A stretch of DNA of 5,996 bases from Bacteroidota bacterium (GTDB taxonomy: Bacteria; Bacteroidota; Bacteroidia; Flavobacteriales; Flavobacteriaceae). Where the stretch lies: the NCBI GenBank assembly GCA_021793135.1, contig JAJYTI010000131.1, positions 1-5,996 of the forward strand, read 5' to 3'. Shown one piece after another: positions 1-5,996 of this stretch (position 1 is the stretch's first letter; each line of letters starts with the position of its first letter). The notes beneath the pieces are model-generated. The model saw only the letters and a list, made by a program, of their open reading frames with translations. It did not search any database and was not told where the DNA came from. The translations under genes were made by a program, and so were the position numbers.

Positions 1-1872
1 TGCACTATCCGATACATTAATATCATTAATAGAAGATAGATCCAAGCTAACTAAAACCCACTCTCCATTTGTATCTATATTACCATTATATTGGTTATTC
101 TCTGCAGCCGAAAGAACTGAATCAGAAGTTAGGCTTCCTAAATTGAAAACATAATATCCGCCACCTTCTTTATAAACATTTATAGACACAGACTTATCTG
201 AAGAACCTTTCATATAGAATGTAATCTTCTCGTAATCTGATGGTAAATCTGAAGAAGCATGTGCAGTAAATACATAATCATTACCACTTGTAGTACTTGG
301 GTTTGTAGCAATGTTTAATGAAGCGCTACCATCTACTCCAGTACCCATGCTTTGCGTTGCATATTCTTGGATTCCAAATTGATTTAATCCATCAACAAAA
401 TCTTGCCAGTTTTCGAAATCGCCACCAGCAAAAACTAATTGTGCATCTGATGAAGGAGGTGTTGGATCATCATCTCCGTCGTCTCCTCCGTTATCGTCGC
501 CTGAACCATCTTCACTTACAGATACATTGTCTAATTGCATAGTAGTACTTACACCGCTGTCAGCGCCTTCGTATTTAAATCCTATATAAACAATTTGTCC
601 TGCATAGCTAGATAAATCAACATCTCCAGAAGAAATAAAGTTATCTCCATATCCGTTGTCGTGTCCTTCAGAGAAAGTAATACCTGTTAACTCTGTCCAA
701 GTTGCACTTGTAGCATTACCACTGAAGTCAGTTGAGATGTATACAGATAATGGATTTCCATTATAGTGTCCATCTTTAGTTTGGAATGATAATTTTGCTT
801 CGGTAGAACCATTTAAGTCAATTCCTGGAGTTACCAACCAAGTTTCAACAGCTACACTTGCATTATACGCTGTAAGTTGCGCATATCCATTTCCGTCAAA
901 ACTTCTTGCTTCCCATAGTCTTGTACTTCCACTAACATCGTGGTTTGTCCATCCTTGGATAGAAATAGGTGAGAAATCTTCTAAGCTATCAAAGTCTTCA
1001 GAGAAAGGCAATCCTACTACTGGAATATCTCCGCCATCTCCTGGTTCTTCACCATCACAACGTTCACCGTAAAGCTGTACATCATCAGTATCACGAATCA
1101 TTAATTGGTAAGTTCCATTAAACACGCTTAATACAGACACTAACTCTCCATTACCTGTTGGCATTAACTCGGTTCTAAAGTCTGCGTATCCACTATTACG
1201 CATGATAACGCTATTATTATCACAATCTTGAACTGTACGATCTACTCCAAAATTATCATCAATATTTGCATAAGTCAATCCGTTGTAGCTTGCTGGGAAC
1301 TCAACATTATTGAATTGGATTAAGGTATTTAAATGAGCATCAGAAATTTCATCAATTCCAATTTGAGTAGGTACTAAGTCTTCCTTAGTATTAGAACGTA
1401 AAACACGAGCGTCAAATTCCTCTACGCTCATACGGTCGATTTCGTCTCCGTCGTCTCCTATCATAGGTAATCCTCTATAGTTTCCTACATACAATCCATC
1501 TACACGAACATATACTTTTCTACCAGGCTCGAAGAATGTATACATGTCTGTAGCGTGAGTAGAAATATTAATACCTGCAGTTGGGTTTTCTGGACTATCT
1601 TGAATTACTAGGTTCTTATGGAAGTTACCAGCTTCATCATTAGAAACTACATAACCTTCTAAATATAAAGGGTCGTTTGATTCTATTTTAACTGGCCCTC
1701 CAGCTTCCATCATCTCTAAAGCATTTGCTATAGTAAAGTTTACAGTAACATCTGGCTCTTCTACAACATACTCTGGTATAGAGTAATCATCATCATTTAC
1801 ACAAGCTGTAAAACTTCCTCCTACAAGTGCCATAAAGAGGAAAATCATGATATAATTTATATTTCTTTTCAT
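1..1872 (-). CDS. DUF5689 / choice-of-anchor J lipoprotein (3' end outside window)
   Basis: The frame is open from ATG at 1872 to the window edge: 624 codons with no stop, so the C-terminus is missing. Residues 1-23 are a lipoprotein signal peptide ending in SFTA|C. Cys24 would be lipidated and is followed by VNDDDY, an acidic stretch like the export signal of surface lipoproteins in Bacteroidota. Residues about 44-270 match the DUF5689 pattern: EGYVVSNDEAGNF (72-84), LVIQD (88-92) and DGLYVGNYRG (125-134), then a second similar beta-rich unit with NSGYADFR (226-233), LMPTGNGEL (236-244) and YQLMIRDTDDV (255-265). Both units resemble OB folds. Residues about 287-452 are a choice-of-anchor J (cleaved-adhesin-like) domain, from PFSEDFDSL to MQLDNVSV. 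An Asp/Gly-rich linker (453-477) leads to a third beta-rich, probably jelly-roll, domain from QLVFAGGDFENW (478) that runs out of the window. Inferred role: surface binding partner of the receptor encoded 39 bases upstream. The family match is from memory of motifs; the ligand is unknown. Confidence 0.87.
   Translation of the reverse strand, partial: MKRNINYIMIFLFMALVGGSFTACVNDDDYSIPEYVVEEPDVTVNFTIANALEMMEAGGPVKIESNDPLYLEGYVVSNDEAGNFHKNLVIQDSPENPTAGINISTHATDMYTFFEPGRKVYVRVDGLYVGNYRGLPMIGDDGDEIDRMSVEEFDARVLRSNTKEDLVPTQIGIDEISDAHLNTLIQFNNVEFPASYNGLTYANIDDNFGVDRTVQDCDNNSVIMRNSGYADFRTELMPTGNGELVSVLSVFNGTYQLMIRDTDDVQLYGERCDGEEPGDGGDIPVVGLPFSEDFDSLEDFSPISIQGWTNHDVSGSTRLWEARSFDGNGYAQLTAYNASVAVETWLVTPGIDLNGSTEAKLSFQTKDGHYNGNPLSVYISTDFSGNATSATWTELTGITFSEGHDNGYGDNFISSGDVDLSSYAGQIVYIGFKYEGADSGVSTTMQLDNVSVSEDGSGDDNGGDDGDDDPTPPSSDAQLVFAGGDFENWQDFVDGLNQFGIQEYATQSMGTGVDGSASLNIATNPSTTSGNDYVFTAHASSDLPSDYEKITFYMKGSSDKSVSINVYKEGGGYYVFNLGSLTSDSVLSAAENNQYNGNIDTNGEWVLVSLDLSSINDINVSDSA
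438..516 (-). other. Asp/Gly-rich interdomain linker in the DUF5689 lipoprotein
   Basis: Residues 453-477 (SEDGSGDDNGGDDGDDD followed by PTPPSSDA) are almost all Asp, Gly, Pro and Ser, written mostly with GAC/GAT and GGA codons. They separate the choice-of-anchor J domain from the next beta-rich domain. The composition fits a flexible linker. The alternating acidic residues could also bind calcium, but no complete DxDxDG loop is present. Confidence 0.7.
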
Positions 1873-1911
1873 GGTAAGATATATTTTTCTTAAAATTTAT
1901 TCGTTCTACTA
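1873..1911 (-). other. Short intergenic gap joining receptor and lipoprotein genes
   Basis: Only 39 bases separate the receptor stop codon from the lipoprotein ATG. The gap is AT-rich, with no hairpin followed by T's and no clear TAnnTTTG box. This supports one transcript for both genes. There is no Shine-Dalgarno sequence, only an A-rich leader (AAGAAAAATATAT) before the ATG, as is usual in Bacteroidota. Confidence 0.6.
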
Positions 1912-4665
1912 TTAAAATCTAAAATACAGGTTCAAGTAATAAGTTGTACCGTATCCGTACCAGTACTTAGGTCCGAAAACTCGTTTTTCCTTATTCACGT
2001 CTTCATTTAAGGTTTGATAATTAGCATTTCTACCTTGCTCAAAACCTCCTGTTTTATACTTCTGGTTAAATACGTTGTTTATAGAAGCAAAGAATCCAAC
2101 AAAGTATTCATTAATTCTCCAAGACTTTCCTCCTACAATATTCACTAGCGTATAACTATCAAAACGCTCTTGTTTTAATAATTCTCTTGCTACGTCTTCA
2201 TCATAATCCATAAATGGATATCCATTACTATCCATATAGAAGTTTTGCGTTCTTGCTATGGGAGCTACGTCTGCATAAGCATTTGAGAATAAGTTTGCAG
2301 TAGCACCTACCCACCAGAAGTTAGGGTCGCGGTATTCAAAACCTACTTGGTATGCACGTTGTGGACCACCTGATAACTTATAATTCTTTAAATAAGATTT
2401 ACCGAACTCTAATTCTTGTTCGAAGTCATCGGAAGTTAAATATAAGTTAGGGTTATTAGCATAAGTGTACTGACCAATTGCAGCAGCACCTTTAAGTTTA
2501 ATAGTAGGTGTAACTTGTGCTTCTAGACCTAATTCTGCCCCCATGTGTTGTTTGTCTACCCCTGTCAACACTTCTTGTACGAATGCAGTTGTTGTATTTC
2601 TACCTAAACCTGAAATACCGTCTGCATAAAAGAATGAAATTTGTGAAGCATCTTCAATTTTTGTGTAGAATCCAGTTACACGTCCTTTCAACCATGGAGA
2701 ACGGAAAATATAACTTAAGTCTACGTTTTGAATAGATTCTTCTGTAAGTCCTTTAACTGTTTCGTTATTCTGTCTAGAGTTAGAGAAAGAGTTTCTTAAG
2801 GTTGGTGCTTGGGTATAATAAGCAGCATTTAAATCGATTAGGTGTCTACCTGTTATTTTATAAGTAAGACCTCCTTTAAATCCATAAGTAGTAAAGTCTA
2901 ACTTTTCACTTTTTCCGAATGAATTGTCTGCAAAAGCACCATTTTGGTATAAACCATCTCTTTGATAATTAGTAGAACCAGCTTCCGCAGCTAAGTAAAA
3001 ATCTACTTTTCTATATTTGAATTGTGCTTGAACAAAAGCATCATATTGTTCGGCTAACAATTTAAAATTGTATTTAAAAGTATCACCTTTATCTACTATT
3101 CTATCTGGATTATTTAAATCACTTTGTGCCCCATCACCAAAATTATAGGTATCTACGTCTAAGTATCCGTTTCCGCCTAATAAGTCTAGCATATTTGCAA
3201 AGTTATGCGAATCTAAATTTCGGTAGTTAAGTGCAGCATTTAAAGTTATATTATCCATACGTTTTGTGAAGATAGTATTTGCTGAGATTTGTTTATCATC
3301 GCTACGATCTTCATATAGATAGTATCTTGAAGTTCCACCATAAGCTAAGTTGGTTTCATACATACGATACCAATCAATTTGGCCATCCTCTTGGAAACGC
3401 TCTGTGGCTAAATATGCTTGATCGTATCTAGGTCCGTTTGGATCGCCTACAAAAAAGCTTGGTAATTTTTGGTAATACGTTGGGTCTGGGTTTGGCGCAT
3501 TGTCGTAACCTAAACGGCTATCGCCCCATTTACCAAACTGATAAGCAATATTAGTGTTTAAACTAGTAGTTTCATTAAAATCCCAAAAGTGATTTAACAT
3601 GATTACCGGTTCTTCAATATTTCTCATTCTAGAATTACGCTTCTCCCCTTCTTGACGTCCCCAATATGCATTATATCGAGTATTTTTCAAGTCATATACT
3701 TCTTGTGTATTTGGAGAAGATTTTCCTCTTCTGTTTGGTGTAAAGAATGCTGTTAAGTTTAAACTATGCTTATCGTTAATTTTCTTCTCAACCGCAGCAA
3801 AAAATGAATTTGCTTCGTATAGAGAGGCATCGTTATATCCTTCGCTAGCAAAACGTCTAGATGCTAATACGCTAACTGCCCATCCATTCGGCATTAAACC
3901 GGTGTTATAAGAAGCCATAACACGACCTATATAACTAGCATTTGCTGATGCGTATGAAACACTACCACCTTCGCGATATTGAGATGCGCGCATTATAATA
4001 TTTGTAGATCCTGCAAGACCTCCAAAGTTATAATCATTTGCCGACATCCCCATTGAGAAAACCTGATCACGGGTAGCGTCATTCAATCCGCCCCAGTTAC
4101 TCCATTGTGGTCTTCCATTAAATAATTTATTCATTTGAATTCCGTTGATAAGCACCTTACCATATTCGGAATCATAACCACGTGGGTTAAAAAATGTTGC
4201 ACTAAAGTCAAAAGCTGCAGCTTGTAAAAATACATCTTTTGAAGACTGTAATAGTCCAGATATATTTGATGCACTGCCGTCCTCTTGATCCAATTCTTCG
4301 TCAGACAAGCTAATTATTCCAACATCTGCAGTATAAGAGCTAACATCTGATTGCATATAGATTAAATCTAACTCTAATTCCTGTCCTTCATTTATTACGA
4401 TAGGAATCTGTAATGTTTCATAGCCTGATTTACGTAAAATTAAAACTCCTTCGCCTAAAGGAAGTTTGTTTCCGCTAAATAAAAACTCACCATTCACATC
4501 TGTTGTTTGTGCTAGATTTGTATTATCTATAAACACGTCAACATCTGAAATAGCATCGTTTGAAGTTTGTTCTACAATCTTACCCCGCACACTTGTCTGT
4601 TGAGCAATAGCGAAAGCTGTAAAAACTACAGACAAACACAAGGTTAAAAGGTACTTTCTCATCAT
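1912..4665 (-). CDS. TonB-dependent outer-membrane receptor with N-terminal carboxypeptidase-regulatory-like domain
   Basis: This complete 917-residue protein should form a 22-stranded outer-membrane barrel that imports a ligand using TonB/ExbBD energy. Residues 1-21 are a signal peptide, probably cut at AIA|QQ. Residues about 25-103 are a carboxypeptidase-regulatory-like beta-sandwich (VRGKIVEQ, DVDVFIDNTN, TTDVNGEFLF, GYETLQIPI), typical of Bacteroidota receptors. DVGIISL (114-120) is a possible Ton box. The plug spans about 130-228 and includes FNPRGYDSEYGKVLING (159-175) and GGLAGSTNIIMR (215-226). The barrel follows, rich in alternating aromatic strands, and ends in YYLNLYFRF with a C-terminal Phe as expected for BAM recognition. 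Two Met codons start the frame (4665 and 4662); either gives the same signal peptide. No SusD-like gene is visible; the same-strand downstream neighbour is the DUF5689 lipoprotein, with no terminator between. The receptor class is certain; the substrate is inferred only from context. Confidence 0.95.
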   Translation of the reverse strand: MMRKYLLTLCLSVVFTAFAIAQQTSVRGKIVEQTSNDAISDVDVFIDNTNLAQTTDVNGEFLFSGNKLPLGEGVLILRKSGYETLQIPIVINEGQELELDLIYMQSDVSSYTADVGIISLSDEELDQEDGSASNISGLLQSSKDVFLQAAAFDFSATFFNPRGYDSEYGKVLINGIQMNKLFNGRPQWSNWGGLNDATRDQVFSMGMSANDYNFGGLAGSTNIIMRASQYREGGSVSYASANASYIGRVMASYNTGLMPNGWAVSVLASRRFASEGYNDASLYEANSFFAAVEKKINDKHSLNLTAFFTPNRRGKSSPNTQEVYDLKNTRYNAYWGRQEGEKRNSRMRNIEEPVIMLNHFWDFNETTSLNTNIAYQFGKWGDSRLGYDNAPNPDPTYYQKLPSFFVGDPNGPRYDQAYLATERFQEDGQIDWYRMYETNLAYGGTSRYYLYEDRSDDKQISANTIFTKRMDNITLNAALNYRNLDSHNFANMLDLLGGNGYLDVDTYNFGDGAQSDLNNPDRIVDKGDTFKYNFKLLAEQYDAFVQAQFKYRKVDFYLAAEAGSTNYQRDGLYQNGAFADNSFGKSEKLDFTTYGFKGGLTYKITGRHLIDLNAAYYTQAPTLRNSFSNSRQNNETVKGLTEESIQNVDLSYIFRSPWLKGRVTGFYTKIEDASQISFFYADGISGLGRNTTTAFVQEVLTGVDKQHMGAELGLEAQVTPTIKLKGAAAIGQYTYANNPNLYLTSDDFEQELEFGKSYLKNYKLSGGPQRAYQVGFEYRDPNFWWVGATANLFSNAYADVAPIARTQNFYMDSNGYPFMDYDEDVARELLKQERFDSYTLVNIVGGKSWRINEYFVGFFASINNVFNQKYKTGGFEQGRNANYQTLNEDVNKEKRVFGPKYWYGYGTTYYLNLYFRF

Positions 4666-4784
4666 ATTAAAATACAGTTAACAATTTAATAGACTACAAA
4701 CTTACATAATTTGAAGTGAAAATTATTAGTTTAAAAGATCTATTAATCCGATATTTACAGCTCGACATCTATATAATATATATT
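4666..4784. promoter_or_regulatory. Divergent intergenic regulatory region
   Basis: These 119 bases lie between the start codons of the minus-strand receptor and the plus-strand nuclease (using its 4785 start) and must hold both promoters. The minus-strand side has TAAGTTTG (4697-4704). The plus-strand side has TAATTTG (4707-4713), one spacer base short of TAnnTTTG, so it is only a weak candidate. No recognisable operator, such as a Pho-box-like direct repeat, was found by eye. A GTTAAC palindrome occurs at about 4677-4682 but is too short to interpret. Confidence 0.5.
4697..4704 (-). promoter_or_regulatory. Candidate -7 box (TAAGTTTG) for the receptor-lipoprotein operon
   Basis: On the minus strand TAAGTTTG fits the Bacteroidota primary-sigma -7 consensus TAnnTTTG exactly. 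It lies about 31 bases upstream of the receptor ATG, giving a leader of roughly 20-25 nt. The -33 region at the expected distance reads AATTTTCAC, only a partial match to TTTG, so the upstream element is weak. The assignment rests on one short motif in AT-rich DNA. Confidence 0.5.
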
Positions 4785-5864
4785 ATGAAGAAAATTACAT
4801 TTTTACTTTTAGCTGCTGCGATGCTAGCTAGTTGTTCTACTACAAACACTTCTCATGCAGATAAAAGTATATCATCATCAAAAAAGGAGTATAAAGCACA
4901 CACTGTTGCATTTTATAACGTAGAAAATTTGTTTGATTTGGAAGATGACCCAAATACAGTTTTTCACGATCGTACTCCTAGAGGAGAAAAATTCTATACC
5001 GAAGAAGTTTACAAGTTAAAACAAAAAAACTTAGCAAAAGTAATTGCAGATATCGGCAGCGATTTTACTGGTACAACTCCTACCATTGTTGGACTTGCAG
5101 AAATTGAAAACTACAACGTACTTAATGATTTAGTAAATCAAGATGCATTAAAAGATTCCGAATACAGCATTGTACATTATGATTCGCCAGATTTACGTGG
5201 TATAGACGTAGGCTTACTTTACAAAAAAAATGCTTTTACGGTTACCAACTCTGTATCGCATCGATTAAAAATATTTGATGCACGTGATTCCTCCAGAAAG
5301 CTACATACTAGAGACCAATTAGTAGTTAGCGGTTTATTGGACGGAGAGAAAATACACTTTATCGTTCATCACTGGCCTTCTAGAAGTGGCGGAGAAGCGA
5401 GAAGTTTACCTAACCGAATTAAGGCTGGAGAAATGAACCGCCAGATAGTGGATTCTCTTCTTTCTATAGATCCGAATGCCAAAATAATCAACATGGGGGA
5501 CTTTAATGACGACCCAGTAAGCCCAAGTGTTAAAGAAGGTTTGGTTACCAAAGAATCTAAAGATAATTTAGGAGAAAGCGATATGTACAACCCTATGGAA
5601 GCTATGTTCAATAGAGGTGTTGGATCTTTAGCTTGGCGTGACAGCTGGAACTTATTCGATCAAATTATGGTTTCTAAAAACTTAGTAGATAAAGATTACT
5701 CTTCTATTCGTTTTTACCAAGCTGGCGTTTTCAACAAACCATATTTAGCTACTCCTCAAGGAAGATTTAAAGGATATCCATATAGAAGTTACTCTAATGA
5801 AGGATGGACAGGTGGATATAGTGACCACTTCCCAGTTTATATATATCTAATTAAAGAAAAATAA
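4785..5864 (+). CDS. Lipoprotein endonuclease/exonuclease/phosphatase (EEP) family hydrolase
   Basis: A metal-dependent phosphodiesterase/nuclease of 359 residues. The ATG at 4785 is chosen because it opens a short lipoprotein signal, MKKITFLLLAAAMLASC, with a classic LASC lipobox (Cys17). The in-frame ATG at 4716 would add 23 residues ahead of it and spoil the signal. After a Ser/Thr/Lys-rich tether (18-37), the EEP fold begins at HTVAFYNVENLFD (39-51). Visible catalytic motifs are N45 in the first strand, the metal ligand E106 in GLAEIEN (103-109), RGIDVGLLY (138-146) with D141, HHWPSRSGG (195-203), GDFND (238-242) with D239 and N241, WNLFDQI (288-294), and the C-terminal SDH (346-348) with its general-base His. 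All expected residues are present, so it should be active. The family includes DNases, RNases and phosphodiesterases, and the sequence alone does not choose between them. It is divergent from the receptor operon, which suggests a shared role in degrading and importing nucleic acid (inference). Cys17 is followed by STTNTSHAD, with no acidic export stretch, so a periplasm-facing location is likely. Confidence 0.92.
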   Translation: MKKITFLLLAAAMLASCSTTNTSHADKSISSSKKEYKAHTVAFYNVENLFDLEDDPNTVFHDRTPRGEKFYTEEVYKLKQKNLAKVIADIGSDFTGTTPTIVGLAEIENYNVLNDLVNQDALKDSEYSIVHYDSPDLRGIDVGLLYKKNAFTVTNSVSHRLKIFDARDSSRKLHTRDQLVVSGLLDGEKIHFIVHHWPSRSGGEARSLPNRIKAGEMNRQIVDSLLSIDPNAKIINMGDFNDDPVSPSVKEGLVTKESKDNLGESDMYNPMEAMFNRGVGSLAWRDSWNLFDQIMVSKNLVDKDYSSIRFYQAGVFNKPYLATPQGRFKGYPYRSYSNEGWTGGYSDHFPVYIYLIKEK

Positions 5865-5890
5865 AATTACAGCAATCTTTTATTTTATTA

Positions 5891-5919
5891 AAAAAGCCAG
5901 CTCTTAGAGCTGGCTTTTT
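5891..5919. terminator. Strong bidirectional intrinsic terminator
   Basis: GCCAGCTC pairs with GAGCTGGC around a TTA loop, extended by five A's on the left pairing with five T's on the right, for 13 pairs in all. It lies 26 bases after the nuclease stop codon. The A-tract/T-tract symmetry lets it end transcription from both sides: the plus-strand nuclease and the minus-strand gene whose stop is at 5942-5944. Confidence 0.93.
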
Positions 5920-5941
5920 GTATATTACTACTATTAATCTT

Positions 5942-5996
5942 TTATAACCATTGTGCCCATGGCAACCTACCTAAGATTACAATAAGTGCTAGAATA
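5942..5996 (-). CDS. C-terminal fragment of an unidentified hydrophobic protein (5' end outside window)
   Basis: The minus strand reads ILALIVILGRLPWAQWL and then TAA at 5944-5942. Only 17 codons are inside the window. The hydrophobic run followed by a short Arg/Trp-containing tail looks like the end of a membrane helix at a protein C-terminus. The stop lies 22 bases before the symmetrical terminator, which fits a convergent gene ending there. I do not recognise the family, and the fragment is too short to exclude a chance open frame. Confidence 0.5.
   Translation of the reverse strand, partial: ILALIVILGRLPWAQWL

Noticed and set aside
438..516. Tandem DNA repeat in the GAC/GGA-rich stretch
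   Set aside because: The triplets are irregular and explained by the Asp/Gly-rich protein linker; there is no consistent repeat unit.
318..542. Plus-strand open frame of 74 codons
   Set aside because: It lies inside and antisense to the DUF5689 lipoprotein, overlaps its low-complexity linker and has a His/Leu/Arg-rich composition typical of a shadow frame.
1846..1848. Alternative start of the lipoprotein at the internal ATG (Met9)
   Set aside because: Starting there would remove the positively charged N-region (MKRN) that a signal peptide needs, so the ATG at 1872 is preferred.
2517..2735. Plus-strand open frame of 72 codons
   Set aside because: It is antisense to the receptor barrel, with no domain or signal of its own; a shadow of the receptor gene.
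1912..4665. Naming the receptor SusC
   Set aside because: The N-terminal domain is SusC-like, but there is no SusD partner and no sign of starch or other glycan genes, so a symbol would imply an unsupported function.
4754..4777. TTTACA ... TATAAT resembling a sigma-70 promoter for the EEP gene
   Set aside because: The spacer is only 12 bases, the TATAAT ends 7 bases before the ATG, and Bacteroidota primary sigma does not use this consensus; it is chance similarity in AT-rich DNA.
5369..5611. Minus-strand open frame of 80 codons
   Set aside because: It is antisense to the catalytic core of the EEP gene (including HHWPSR and GDFND), whose coding is certain; no independent support.

Overview
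The window looks like chromosome from a member of the Bacteroidota, most likely the Flavobacteriia. The evidence is AT-rich DNA, start codons without Shine-Dalgarno sequences, a TAnnTTTG-type promoter box, a TonB-dependent receptor with an N-terminal carboxypeptidase-regulatory-like domain, and a DUF5689 / choice-of-anchor J lipoprotein. No mobile element, CRISPR array, tRNA or rRNA was seen.

Layout: the left part (1-1872, minus) is the first 624 codons of a large multidomain lipoprotein whose 3' end lies outside the window. Upstream of it on the same strand, after a 39-base gap, is a complete 917-residue outer-membrane TonB-dependent receptor (1912-4665, minus). The two are probably co-transcribed, receptor first, from a promoter near 4697-4704. 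Divergently, after about 120 bases, comes a lipoprotein nuclease/phosphatase of the endonuclease/exonuclease/phosphatase (EEP) superfamily (best start 4785, stop 5864, plus). A strong symmetrical hairpin at 5891-5919 ends it. At the right edge is the last 17 codons of an unidentified hydrophobic minus-strand protein, which converges on the same hairpin.

Working model (inference): the three main genes form a small envelope system for scavenging phosphate-rich polymers, most plausibly extracellular nucleic acid. The DUF5689 lipoprotein has two OB-fold-like segments and an acidic stretch after its lipid-anchored cysteine that resembles a surface-export signal, so it could capture substrate outside the cell. 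The TonB-dependent receptor would import it. The EEP lipoprotein has intact catalytic motifs but no acidic export stretch, so it could cleave the substrate on the periplasmic side. No SusD-like gene is visible, and the DUF5689 protein may take that role. The substrate is not shown by the sequence itself.
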